Positions 1 through 8,652 of a DNA stretch of 22,317 nucleotides are shown in pieces (position 1 is the stretch's first letter; every line of letters starts with the position of its first letter). Both the position numbers and the translations under genes were made by a program. The DNA is taken from the NCBI GenBank assembly GCA_026260175.1, contig JAKCWW010006451.1, positions 8,812 to 31,128 on the forward strand, given 5' to 3'. Under the pieces are notes generated by a model. The model worked only from the letters and a program-made list of their open reading frames with translations. It did not search any database and was not told the origin of the DNA. This DNA comes from Reticulitermes lucifugus. Taxonomy: Eukaryota > Arthropoda > Insecta > Blattodea > Rhinotermitidae.

Positions 1-265
1 TCTTCCTCTTCCCCAAGATGAAAATCAAGTTGAAAGGGTGAAGATTTGACACCGTAGAGGAGATCCAGGCCGAATCGCAGAAGGTACTGAAGACGCGGAC
101 ACAACAGGACTTACAGGACAGCTTCCGATCGTGGCAGAAACGTTGGGATCGTTGTGTATGCTCCCAAGGGGACTGTTTTGAAGGGGACGGTGGCGATTAG
201 GACTTTGAGTGTGTCTGCTTTTTTTTTTTCCTGATACATTTCGGGAACTTTTGGATAGCACCCCG
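1..265 (+). mobile_element. 3' end of a mariner element (cut by window start)
   Basis: The end of a mariner-type transposase reading frame is followed by a short 3' untranslated stretch with an 11-base T run. The stretch ends in a likely terminal inverted repeat (about 236-265, ending in GCACCCCG) directly followed by TA at 266-267, the target dinucleotide of mariners. The 5' end lies outside the window, so the repeat pair cannot be tested. The terminus differs from those of the mariners at 14062 and 21238, so this is a separate lineage. Confidence 0.65.
3..200 (+). pseudogene. mariner transposase, C-terminal fragment
   Basis: The frame from base 3 reads FLFPKMKIKLKG, a stop (TGA, 42-44), RFDTVEEIQAES, then a W-rich basic tail ending CFEGDGGD and TAG at 198-200. 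FLFPK, the VEEIQ helix and the terminal FEGDGG are typical of the C-terminus of mariner (DD34D) transposases, just after the third catalytic Asp. The internal stop is most simply a CGA to TGA change, as expected for decay of a methylated CpG. Only the last 65 codons or so are present; the rest is off the window. The protein would have been the cut-and-paste transposase of the surrounding element. This copy cannot encode an active enzyme. Confidence 0.7.
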
Positions 266-267
266 TA

Positions 268-1476
268 TATGCCACCTTACACAAGGCCGTGTAACATAAA
301 CTGGTAGGATTATGAGTGAATGGTGAATTCGAAAGGATATGGAATGAAACAGCTGTACCCTAATTTCAAGGTACTGTCCCAGCATATGCCTGGAGGGACT
401 GACGAATACCATAACAACATGCATAATAGCGGGTGCCTCAGCTGATATTCAAACAGGGCACCTTCTGAATACAAGTTAGAAGCATTACCACTTCAACTAA
501 CTTGCTCATTTCCATCAAGTTACATATCATGGTTACAAAAATATAGCACTTTGAAAAACACCAAATATATTCCATACACACTTGTGTGACATGTTGTAGT
601 TATCTCAATTTACACCATTAGTTGTCTCTCTTGCATACAGTACATATTCATTCATCACTCCTACATAGTTATATATCAAAACAAGATTGCTTTCAGTGAC
701 CTTGTACTGCTACAATGTTCAGATGATAGCCCTCTGGCTTTAGATACCATGCAGGAATGTGACGTGACACTGACGTCATGATGTCAAAACCCAGAATACT
801 ATCATCTAGTTAGTGCCTACCACGAAAACTTATGTTATAATGTTGTTTGACCTCTGGTTCACCACTAACTGTCAGTTTTGATTTAAAGCAGCAAGTATTT
901 TGAAAACTGATCTAAATATTTACTGTGGCTCATTTTAAATAATAAAATACACATTTGTATCCAAAAAACAATACAGGAATGAACAATAATGATGATGACA
1001 GTAAGATGCAGCAATTTTTGAATATGGTAAGCTCAATGGATCACCTTTACTGGCATTACTGCAAAATACGGCGGTAAATGTTCACTCAACCACTATAATT
1101 CTGATACATAATTCCAGTTAAAACCTATCTTAGGAAACAAGAATAACGTCTTAAAAATGTTAATTACAGATCAGAGACTTAGCAGCTTAATATGCCAACA
1201 AACTATATTAAACCTTTGATACACAGTGCTAACTATATATACTACCCATTTTTACTGTCCAGAAAGTCTACACTTTGCTCCACTGTGTATTTATGTTTTG
1301 TATGATTCTCAAAACATGCAGTTAATTTTCTCCTAAACAGCATTAGCCAGTAGGTTTTTTTGGAATGGAGATACAGTATGTCTTCTGTCAACTAGGAATT
1401 ACATTACTAAGTATTAATCAGATAAACTGCAGGTTTCGAAAGGTTAATGGAATTTTTAAACTTTGTTCTTCCAACA
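268..1476. other. non-coding AT-rich stretch, nothing recognised
   Basis: About 1.2 kb with only short, unconvincing ORFs on either strand. The one notable short site is the palindromic octamer TGACGTCA at 771-778 (a CRE/ATF-type consensus), which can occur by chance. No repeat pair or coding similarity was recognised. Confidence 0.4.
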
Positions 1477-1538
1477 ATATATCTCAACACCAACTCGTAC
1501 ACAATGTTAAAACACAATATGCAATCACTTTACATAAA

Positions 1539-1580
1539 CCCCGACATGTTTCGGTGCACCAGTACACCATCTTCAGGGGG
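1539..1580 (-). ncRNA. hammerhead-ribozyme-like motif, left arm
   Basis: On the minus strand: CCCC (stem I), CTGAAGA (the CUGANGA core), U, a six-pair stem II with loop CUGG, GAAA, a minimal stem III made of palindromic ACAUGU, C at the cleavage position, then GGGG closing stem I. Every core position of a type I hammerhead is present. The extra U before stem II is a departure from the textbook fold. Very short stem III hairpins are a known trait of PLE hammerheads. Activity is not shown by sequence alone. Confidence 0.6.
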
Positions 1581-1908
1581 GAATACATTTAACACTTAAC
1601 ACTCACAAGCCTAGTCATTAAAATGTTCTTTAAAAAACATTATTATTTAAACTACCACATGTTCACACAGTATGTTGAAGTGTCTTGTAAAAGTTGTTGG
1701 TGCATTGAAGATTATTATTCACTAATAAGTAACATGTCATAGAATTCAGCATTGCAGATAAAAGCATCAAGTTTCTAAGCCAAAAAGTGAAACTTGATGC
1801 CTGTTTTTACTTAACATTGTATTCACCGTGCATTCTCAATCAAGATATGTTCAATGAACACCAACTAATGCACATAAACTTTATTCACAATAGTTTATTC
1901 TTAAAATT

Positions 1909-1952
1909 CCCCTATACGTATTTCGGTGGTTTAAACCACCATCTTCAGGGGG
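1909..1952 (-). ncRNA. hammerhead-ribozyme-like motif, spacer copy
   Basis: On the minus strand: CCCC, CTGAAGA, U, a fully paired stem II (GGUGGUUU with AAACCACC), GAAA, a palindromic stem III (AUACGUAU), A at the cleavage position, GGGG. The helices use different bases from the copy at 1539, yet all still pair and the core is unchanged. That pattern suggests the fold was conserved. An AACACCAACT block lies about 50 bp outside it, as in the left arm, so this is probably a related subfamily of the same terminal repeat. Confidence 0.6.
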
Positions 1953-2231
1953 TCATAGAGATTATTTTGCATAGACCATACAGTTATTACATATGTGGTT
2001 ATATTCGTATATGTAGAATATGAGTGGTCTAATATTGTCCACTTCGTACAGTATTGTAAAATAAGTTACTATAAAATGGAATAAAAAGTTGCTAAAATGA
2101 TTACATAGTTTGTAGTCAGCAAGAAAATTATTGGCAGTCTGGTCTTGTGGTGTTTTGTAAGTGCATTTTAATTTGCAGTAAGGTGGTCATCTGTGTGTAC
2201 TGGATGAGCTGCGTGACGTTCATGTCGGGTG

Positions 2232-2265
2232 GTTGCAGTGCGATGACTGGTCATCGCACTGCAAC
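2232..2265. repeat. perfect 16-bp hairpin with 2-base loop
   Basis: GTTGCAGTGCGATGAC, then TG, then its exact reverse complement. It sits four bases before the right arm of the large inverted repeat. A perfect hairpin in otherwise decayed sequence implies a recent origin or a structural role at the arm junction. Confidence 0.9.
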
Positions 2266-2463
2266 ATATCTTGATGCTTGTATCTGCAACGCTGAATTCT
2301 ACGACATGTTACGTATTAGTAAACAATAATCTTCAATGCATCAACTTTTACAAGACACACTTCAACATACTGTGTCAACATGTGATGGTTTAAATAATAA
2401 TGGCTTTTAATGAACACTTTAACAACTGAGCTTGTGTGTTTTAAGTGTTAAATGTATTCCCCC

Positions 2464-2503
2464 CTGAAGATGGTGTACCAGTGCACCGAAACATGTCTGG
2501 GTT
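2464..2503 (+). ncRNA. hammerhead-ribozyme-like motif, right arm
   Basis: Mirror copy of the motif at 1539: CTGAAGA (2464-2470), six-pair stem II with loop CCAG, GAAA at 2488-2491, ACAUGU, C, then UGGG. The inserted or changed U after the cleavage position weakens stem I compared with the left-arm copy, so this one looks slightly decayed. Confidence 0.5.
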
Positions 2504-2794
2504 TATGTAAAGTGACTGCATATTGCGTTTTAACATTGTGTACGAGTTGGTGTTAATATATACACGTATTGCTGTAATATATGCACATACACGGTATGGA
2601 CAATGTTAAACTTGACCTTCCAGTTAAATTAGCAGCAGCCACATCTGTGAAACATCCGTTTTACAAACAGTTTGTTTTTGGTTTATGGAATCACACACAC
2701 ACAAAACCAGATATTCACTCATACAGTGTCAGTGTTACAGTGCAGCTGTGAAGCACCCAATTATTCCGACATCCTAACAATGATATTACGGACA

Positions 2795-2925
2795 CAACAC
2801 CATGTAGTCTGGTGAAGAGCTAACCATTGCTTTGGAGGTATGTGTGGCCCCCATCTTCAGAATGCAAGAGTTTAATGCCTGTCTATGTGACCATGTGGCA
2901 TTACACCCCACAAGGTCTTAAGGCC
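2795..2925 (-). repeat. foldback repeat, same family as 13390-13560
   Basis: A degenerate palindrome: ACACCATGTAGTCTGGTG on one side and CTGTCTATGTGACCATGTGG on the other match each other and the arms at 13390-13560. On the minus strand the centre reads roughly EDGGHTYLQ, the same pseudo-peptide pattern as the other copies (GGSMLLQNVG, GGGSTFFQNVG). Older and more diverged than the 13.4 kb copy. No function of its own is apparent. Confidence 0.45.
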
Positions 2926-3349
2926 AGTACACACAGCACTGAACTGAATGGAACAGAAATTAAGATGTGGCTGAAGTCACAAAAACAATTCATACCCTGA
3001 AGGACATTACTTAGATGTTCAAAGAAATGTGATATTTCCATAAACCTTGTACACTCTAACAAGAACCAAAGGAAAACAACATGCAACAAACCAGCCAGAA
3101 TTCTAGCATCATTTCTGTTACAGTTTGTTTCAGTTGGGAGTAGTGTGGTGTTTATCTGTTACATTAAAAACTGCTGCATTGGTACAGACTGCAGCAAGGG
3201 AGTACTTTCGCTGCCTTCCACAGAAGCTGAATGCACCATAGAGACCCAATTATTAAAGTACATGGTGAATGATAATATATGGAAGGAGGCTGGTGAAAAA
3301 TTGGGAAACCTGGTAAATTGTAAAGTAGTATATACGTAACAGAGACTAA

Positions 3350-3645
3350 CTGAAAATGTAAAGGTAACACTGTTTCTGTGCACACCATGAAGGCAAATAG
3401 GGACAGTAGTCCACCCATTCTTAACCTCAGCACTAGATGGAGGTGAGTGGACAGCTTCATGCTGTGGCTGATTTATGCCTGGTGAAAGAGCCCCCAGTAC
3501 CCATTTAAGAGTGGGTTGGTTAGGGCTCAGAGTCAGTCTAGATGCTGCAGTGAAGAGAAAAACTGCTTGCCCCTGCTGCAAAGCAAAATCCAGACCTCCA
3601 GCCCGTAACGTAGTCACACACTGACTATGCTATCCTGGTTTCCAT
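3350..3645 (-). repeat. tRNA-derived SINE
   Basis: Read on the minus strand, the 5' end carries a good RNA polymerase III A box (TAGCATAGTCAG, 3621-3632). About 25 bases later there is a degenerate B box (GGTCTGGATTTT, 3585-3596). The body runs for about 230 bp and ends in a 3' tail CCTTCATGGTGTGC...TTACCTTTACATTTTC. The tRNA-like head, long unrelated body and simple ACCTTTAC-type tail are the classic SINE layout, and I have seen this tail type in insect SINEs. The long open frame on the minus strand here is a by-product. The mobilising LINE is not in the window. No clear target-site duplication was found. Confidence 0.6.
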
Positions 3646-4204
3646 TGAGAATGACTAAGTAACTGTTAATTGGTATTATTTATGACAAGAAATTACACAT
3701 ATTTAGAATTTATTTTTTGACTTTTTAAAGACCTGAGTTTGCATACATGAACACACACAGGAAAACACCCCTAAAAATTCATTTCACATATTTAGGCAAC
3801 AAGAAAATTTGCTGCATTCTTAAGACACACTGCATAATCTCTGTTTTATTTTCTACAAATGCCGTTTAGTTCATAGTTTTATCTTTTTTGGTTCAAATAA
3901 TACTCATAAACTTCATAAAACATGCACTGAAATTTAAATACCCACCCTGGTACGATAAAGGTTAAAAGGTAAAACCTGTAATATACCTGACTTCACAGCC
4001 AGCAGAATTATCTCATGTTTTGTGTGTGTGTGTGTGTACGTGAGGGGAGGGGGGCACATATCACTATGTTGTTAAGCTTATGTACTTAAAAGATAATTAT
4101 TGAGCCTTTAACACAGAACAGCTGTTTTAATTATGCAGCAACTGAACAAACCCTCTAAAAGATGCAAGATTTGAGGTCCTTACAGCACTGTTGCTGAAGA
4201 CTCA
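3646..4204. other. non-coding AT-rich stretch with a TG microsatellite
   Basis: Contains a (TG)n tract at about 4020-4039 and no recognisable coding or repeat structure. Confidence 0.4.
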
Positions 4205-4320
4205 AGTCTCCTGAGATATGACACTAGGTCATTGCGTTCGCAGTTCCTCATGTTTTCAAGGCACCACAATCCTTGAAAACACGAACTACTCACCCAATGA
4301 TACAGCGTCATATCACATCT
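4205..4320. repeat. foldback with perfect 10-bp inner arms
   Basis: GTTTTCAAGG (4252-4261) and CCTTGAAAAC (4271-4280) are perfect inverted copies around a 9-base loop. The pairing continues outward imperfectly: GATATGACACTAGGTCATTG on the left matches the reverse complement of the right side through ATGATACAGCGTCATATC. The arms total roughly 45 bp. No coding content. Probably an old foldback or MITE remnant of unknown family. Confidence 0.6.
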
Positions 4321-5150
4321 TTAAGTAGCAAGGCAAGGATAGACAGCTGTAAGGAGAGTTCATTCAGAATTGCTGAAGACCAACATGTTTTTAACAGCTC
4401 AAGTCTGTGGACCTGGCTTCAGGAGCACAAAACAGCAATCCCACAGATACAGCAGAAAATGTATTACAATGTCAGTATCCAGCTGCCAGACCTCATAGTA
4501 TCCCATTCCAGACCACTCTCTTAATATACACTGCTGTGACAATCTCAAACACGAACCTTACACAAGATGCTCATGCTTTACATCAGTATGAATGAGAATC
4601 ACATATAAGAACTTAATATTCAATTATTGCTATCCTTATATTCAACAGAAAGAAAACAATCATGAAAACAATATAATACTGTAATATGATATTCAGCCAG
4701 CCTTAACCACAGTATATGCTTACAACCTTATGAACTCTGTACAGATCTGTACAGTCATATTCTGCTATTTTCAAACTGAACTGCAACACTGTCAACAAAC
4801 TGTTCTCATTTCAGAGCATGAGATACACATTTGCTGCTCACCCTACAGTTGGACAGTGAGTGTCTACAAACCCATGTCTGTAATGCAGGCAATAGCGTCT
4901 GGTTTACTCAGCAGCCTCAGCTCCCAAATGATGGAATCTGTTACAAATGAAATCTGCATCAGATAAATCTGGAACTGCTCCTTAATTCCTTAACCCTGTC
5001 ACTGCTGAGTAATTAGATTAGTGCCTGCCATATCCCCTCTGCCCACTCATTTTTGCAATTTTCTTTAACTACGAAGATTAAGAAAAACCAAGTAGGAAAT
5101 GAATTGATATGCAGTACATCTTTTGTTATATTATGAAGACGGTTTTGGAA
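4321..5150. other. non-coding stretch, nothing recognised
   Basis: Several short ORFs occur (for example 4273-4524 and 4730-4966), but their residue make-up is random-looking and no splice sites or motifs support them. Confidence 0.4.
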
Positions 5151-5152
5151 TA

Positions 5153-5616
5153 CAGTGATCCCTCACCCAACATGTGGGTTAGGGGAAGTGATCGCGGTGT
5201 GCTGGGAAAAACAATGATGTGCAAACTTCTTACAGCGAAAATGAGATCATATGAACATGGATGCTTATGGACCCCCTATCACTGAAAATACATTTTTGGA
5301 CTTTAACATTTACACAGTGTATTCAGGCAATACTGCAAGATTGACACAGTGCCTAAGTAGCTGATGCTGTCAGCTTCCATAGTAGCTGGGTGAGTAACCA
5401 CCCACATTTCAAATTTTCAGCATTCAGCAATTTTATGTAAAAAAGAGAGTTTTCAAAATGAATAAGGTGTGTTGACTGCTTCATTCTTGGTATTTAATTT
5501 ATGAAACACAACAGCATGTCCTCTGTTAATTTTTTTTCCTCCATGTATTCAATTATTTTCAACTACATACAGTGAAAACCATGGTGAAAAAATCCGCACT
5601 GGGCAAGGGGTTACTG
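5153..5616. mobile_element. pogo/Tigger-like MITE
   Basis: CAGTGATCCCTCACCCAAC at the left end matches CAGTAACCCCTTGCCCAGT on the opposite strand at the right end; all visible differences are transitions. Both ends are flanked by TA (5151-5152 and 5617-5618), the target duplication of Tc1/mariner/pogo elements. The CAGTGATCCCT terminus is typical of the pogo/Tigger group. At 464 bp without a transposase frame it is non-autonomous. Confidence 0.7.
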
Positions 5617-5618
5617 TA

Positions 5619-6802
5619 CTGTATTTGTCTACACCATTTTTACACTCCCAATTATGGTGATATGAAGATGGTGTAAGGCACCCCAACTACTAGCTGCAGC
5701 AGTTTCCAAATTATTTTCCAAGGTGGCGTGGAAAGGTAGCAGAAAACTTGACTTGAATTTTATCATGGTCACAGTGAATAATTGTATATGTACAGCAAAT
5801 ATGAACAAATTCAGAAAGTCCGCTTAGGAAATATACACATCTAAAAGCCACGTCCATAATGGTAAGGGTGCAACAAGGACGTACTGCAGAGACTCATAAC
5901 ATTATGAGCTCAGAAGCTAAGGCTAAGCATTATGAGCATTTTCTAAAAGGGCAACAGGAAAGAATTCAGTTTTCAAGTAATCATTTTAGTTGCATGAAAG
6001 TATGTGCCCTCTCCAACTTCAAAAAAGCAGAACTGAACAGCACAATGCCCAGCGTATGAGCAGTGACACAGCTACAAAACTCACTTCTGAAGTTGTTAAT
6101 TCACCTGGTCAGGTGAATGTTGAAGTGAGAAACATTAATACTGTACAGTACTAACAGACATTTAGAGTTTTCAGGAACACAAACAATGCTTTGATATTAC
6201 TACACAGCAAATATCTCATACTCCACCTTGCACAGTTGACATGCTAGATATGTTGCTTCACAAAAATAAAGCAGCTGACGTCAATAATTACATAGTTCAG
6301 CATGATTCAACTCAGCAAAGAGTAGTTTAAATTTGACCCAGCATCTTTGGAATCTATCTGCACTCACTTTTCAGCACTTAACATTCACCTACTATAAGAT
6401 TTCACAAGCAGCAAAATGGCAATTATCAGAGCAAGCTTTTCAACACTCTTAATGCTCACGTGATTGACTAGTGTTTGCAGCTGTTGTTCACTATGTCATG
6501 GCTGTCTTTGACTGTAATACACCATTCATACACCTATGTTTTTGAACTTCAATCCAAATCTTTGGTGAATATGAACTGTTTTGAGCTGCCTTTCAATATA
6601 AATTTAAATACATATTGCTACTGTACCTTCTTACTGACTTCATCTTATGGTATTAGTTAAGTACATGTGCAAGTAATCTTAACGTGAGGGGGAAGAACAC
6701 ATGAAATTACTAATCCAAAAGATACCAAACACATCACAGAATGTGTGAAACAATGAAAATTCTAGGTCAAATCTGAACCACATGTGTGATTACATTTTTA
6801 TG
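5619..6802. other. non-coding stretch, nothing firmly recognised
   Basis: About 1.2 kb. An ORF at 5859-6059 (+) reads plausibly for a stretch (SSEAKAKHYEHFLKGQQER), but I do not recognise it and it lacks clear splice sites. Otherwise AT-rich sequence without repeat pairs. Confidence 0.35.
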
Positions 6803-6859
6803 ATAACAAGAGAAATAAACTGCCATCAACACAACTAGCAAGTGTTATATCTTTCATTT

Positions 6860-6897
6860 GGCAACATGTTTCGACCTCAGAGGGCCATCTTCAGGCC
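6860..6897 (-). ncRNA. hammerhead-ribozyme-like motif
   Basis: On the minus strand: GGC, CTGAAGA, U, a stem II that needs one G-U pair, GAAA, ACAUGU, U at the cleavage position, GCC. Stem I (GGC with GCC) pairs exactly, and the core is intact. Stem II is weaker than in the partner at 6957. Confidence 0.55.
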
Positions 6898-6956
6898 AGT
6901 AGTATAAAATACATAAACAGAAATGTTTATGTATGTATTATGTATTTTATACTACT

Positions 6957-6994
6957 GGCCTGAAGATGACCCTCTGAGGTCAAAACATGCTGCC
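6957..6994 (+). ncRNA. decayed hammerhead-like motif
   Basis: Partner of the motif at 6860. CTGAAGA is intact and stem II (GACC with GGUC) is perfect, but the catalytic GAAA is CAAAA here. The essential G12 has changed to A, as expected from CpG decay. The six-base stem III palindrome has also changed to ACATGC. Expected to be inactive. Confidence 0.5.
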
Positions 6995-7120
6995 AAATTA
7001 AAGAAATAACACTTACTAATTGCATTGATGGCAATTTATTTCTCTTGTTATTATATCTAATGCAACAGGATGACAAACGTAAAAAATATTTTTATGAGTT
7101 AAAGAGCTGCTACATACCTA

Positions 7121-7266
7121 CTATTCTATGGTTGCAGATATTTTCCGTATCTCACACAGTTTCGGATAATCTACAAACTCAGTACCGTAGATCATTATTG
7201 TTGCAAATGTAACTGCTACCATTGATCCCCAGAATAAGAGGTACAGTAGACTTTCAGTTGTATACT
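7121..7266 (-). CDS. host membrane-protein gene, last coding exon (exon C)
   Basis: Unidentified host gene, 3' coding exon. On the minus strand the acceptor is tgttatgtgttgcag; the exon starts AGTATACAAC and runs 47 codons to TAG (7121-7123). Its first two bases (AG) complete the G left by the exon at 12796-12856 to give GAG (Glu). Residues 6-27 or so (SLLYLLFWGSMVAVTFATIM) form a convincing membrane helix, followed by a short polar tail (TEFVDYPKLCEIRK). No paralogue of this exon occurs elsewhere in the window, unlike the transposons. The stop is followed by TAGGTATGT, which also looks like a splice donor, so an alternative 3' end is possible. Family not recognised; splice and phase agreement is the main support. 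Confidence 0.65.
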
Positions 7267-7439
7267 CTGCAACACATAACACATTTTTGCAAACACCTGT
7301 TCCAAAGGTTCTGTCACAGGCAATCAGATATTTAAACAGAAACTGCAGTGGCCACATTCACAAACAGTACAGCAACATGCCTACTGCTCAATGGAACAGC
7401 TCTGTCTGTATCGACTCAATTACCAGATCCGGAACAGGA

Positions 7440-7860
7440 CAATTTTCTCTTCCACATGAGTCTTCTGCATTTTAGCAAGTGTAGAACTCTGGACTGACAC
7501 AGCCATTTCAGAGGAATGTGCTGCCTGCATCTTCAGCATGAGGGAATTACAACCAGGTAGGTGCTTTAGTGATTTGGGGAAGTAAGTGGGTTAATTATAT
7601 TAACCGGTTGCATGGACTGTCCCCAATCAGAAACATGAAAAGGGGAGAAGAGCGAGATCTTGTTCCAGGACAACAGGAAGAGTGAAATGGTGAAGCTGAG
7701 CACCAACATAATGAACGGCCCTTTTCAGGGCCCCATACAAAGCAGAATGGCTTGAGTCTTTGTGGACCATCTAAAACAGCAGACACCAGAGTATACGGTT
7801 CACCTTGCAGAACAAGACCCAGGCTGATGGCCACCTTCCCTTCCTGGATCCTGATATCTA
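7440..7860 (+). pseudogene. Penelope-like element fragment: arm plus reverse transcriptase piece
   Basis: Bases 7440-7530, read on the minus strand, match the arm repeat of the PLE at 9638 (GGCAGCACATTCCTCTGAAA, then CAGAAGACTCA). Downstream on the plus strand, broken frames give GPHTKQNG, FVDHLKQQTPEYTVHLAEQD, then LPFLDPDIYRRSHG. These correspond to the region of a PLE reverse transcriptase just after its catalytic YVDD: a WPHG-like block, a helix, then the conserved LPFLD-x-x-x-YR motif. There are at least two frameshifts and a stop (TGA at about 7824). Sequence beyond 7860 is not recognisable as PLE. The layout (inverted arm, then 5'-truncated RT) is the same as at 9638, so this looks like a second, older insertion. 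Non-functional. Confidence 0.5.
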
Positions 7861-7992
7861 CAGAAGATCACATGGCATCTTCCATGCAACCTACCTACAA
7901 ACCATTCAGTGAATCATTTCAGCATCTGTGTGGAAGAAATTCTGTCACCTTGAAGACAATTAATAGCTGCCATGAAAGCCTGAAAAACTAGA

Positions 7993-8011
7993 TTTTTTTT
8001 TTTTTTTTTTT
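7993..8011. repeat. 19-base T run
   Basis: Poly-T on the plus strand, that is poly-A on the minus strand. It could mark the tail of a minus-strand retroposed sequence to its left, but no body was recognised. Confidence 0.8.
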
Positions 8012-8211
8012 ACTACAACCAGATAGGAGTAATTTCTGCATTCTTTTCCCATCCACATCACTGTAAGACAGATTATTTAACCTGTTATATTTTTCAGCAT
8101 TATTGTGCAATCACCACATATAAACATAAAAAACTGAAAACTGCCAACACAGATAGCAACATTCTGAAACTATAACAGTGAGTTCATGAGTGTGTTAAAA
8201 TAATGTAGTTA

Positions 8212-8652
8212 CAGTAATATTCCATTAATCTGGCACACACAGAACCAGGCACGTGCCAGATTACCAGACAGCACCCATATTGACCTAAGTTCTTAGAGGT
8301 AATTTTTTGTTACTGCTCCTATACTTGGTCTGCACAACTAATTAGAAGAGTATTCCATTTGGGTATCTTCATCTGCTGGTTCAGGGTCATCAGGACCTCT
8401 TCTGTGTTTTCTGGAGTCTTCATAACTGAAGCAGTTTGAGTATGGGACAAGGAGTCAGGTGATACCACAACAGTTGATGTACAGACACTCTTGGAGGCCT
8501 CTTTGAATGCCTCCGTGATATCTGACCGTTTCAACGATGAAACTTTTTTCTGGTAAAAATTATTGAGGATTATGTGCAGACTACTCTCCTCCAGTGCCAG
8601 ATTATCAGGATTTCTGGATTATGAGATGCCAGATTAAAAGAATATGCACCAT
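8212..8652. mobile_element. pogo/Tigger-like element, internally deleted
   Basis: The left end CAGTAATATTCCATTAATCT matches the reverse complement of the right end, which shares the block TTAATCTGGCA. The sub-terminal TGCCAGATTA occurs on both sides. TA dinucleotides flank the element (8210-8211, 8653-8654). This arrangement of TTAATC-GGCAC and GGATTA motifs is typical of pogo/Tigger transposons, with CpGs decayed to TpG/CpA. About 440 bp long, so far shorter than an autonomous copy. Confidence 0.65.
8319..8534 (-). pseudogene. possible C-terminal remnant of a pogo-type transposase
   Basis: A 71-codon open frame inside the pogo-like element begins RSDITEAFKEASKSVC and contains SHTQTASVMKTPENTEE. 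The acidic, Ser/Thr-rich character and position next to the terminal repeat fit the poorly conserved C-terminal tail of a DDE transposase of the Tigger/jerky type. The catalytic domain is missing. The reading depends on the surrounding element; the peptide alone does not identify the family. Confidence 0.35.

Larger units (their letters stand above)
1477..2562. repeat. composite inverted repeat with PLE-like, hammerhead-bearing arms
   Basis: Bases 1477-1771 are the reverse complement of 2270-2562 over about 290 bp with high identity, including the ends (AACACCAACTCGTACAC) and the inner edge (gaattcagc, gcatcaag). Each arm carries the motif CTGAAGATG...GTGCACCGAAACATGTC, which matches the core of hammerhead ribozymes known from terminal repeats (pLTRs) of Penelope-like elements. 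The 498-bp spacer holds a third such motif in the orientation of the left arm (1909-1952), a perfect 34-base hairpin (2232-2265) and an 11-bp hairpin (1764-1774 with 1790-1800). No protein is recognisable in the spacer. The likeliest reading is a non-autonomous or collapsed PLE with inverted terminal repeats. A foldback DNA transposon is the alternative. Confidence 0.75.
6803..7051. repeat. foldback repeat with a hammerhead-like motif in each arm
   Basis: ATAACAAGAGAAATAAACTG on the left returns as its reverse complement on the right. The two arms (6803-6918 and 6925-7051) agree at close to nine bases in ten, and the six-base centre is bracketed by ACATAAAC/GTTTATGT. Each arm contains a PLE-type hammerhead-like motif (6860-6897 minus, 6957-6994 plus), so two terminal-repeat copies lie tail to tail. 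The right arm lies about 70 bp past the stop codon of the host gene and supplies its nearest AATAAA on the minus strand (7035-7040). Confidence 0.8.

Noticed and set aside
771-778. TGACGTCA, a CRE-type site
   Set aside because: A single octamer in 22 kb is expected by chance within an order of magnitude, and no promoter is nearby.
2840-2875. CTGAAGATG block resembling the ribozyme core
   Set aside because: There is no GAAA block or closing stem; it belongs to the foldback repeat centre.
2901-3089. 62-codon hydrophobic ORF on the minus strand
   Set aside because: No splice sites or homology recognised; hydrophobicity alone is weak evidence in AT-rich DNA.
3159-3617. 152-codon ORF on the minus strand
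   Set aside because: It lies within the SINE body, and such frames are common by-products of this repeat type.
5859-6059. 66-codon ORF on the plus strand
   Set aside because: Composition is protein-like in part, but no family, splice sites or partner exons were found.
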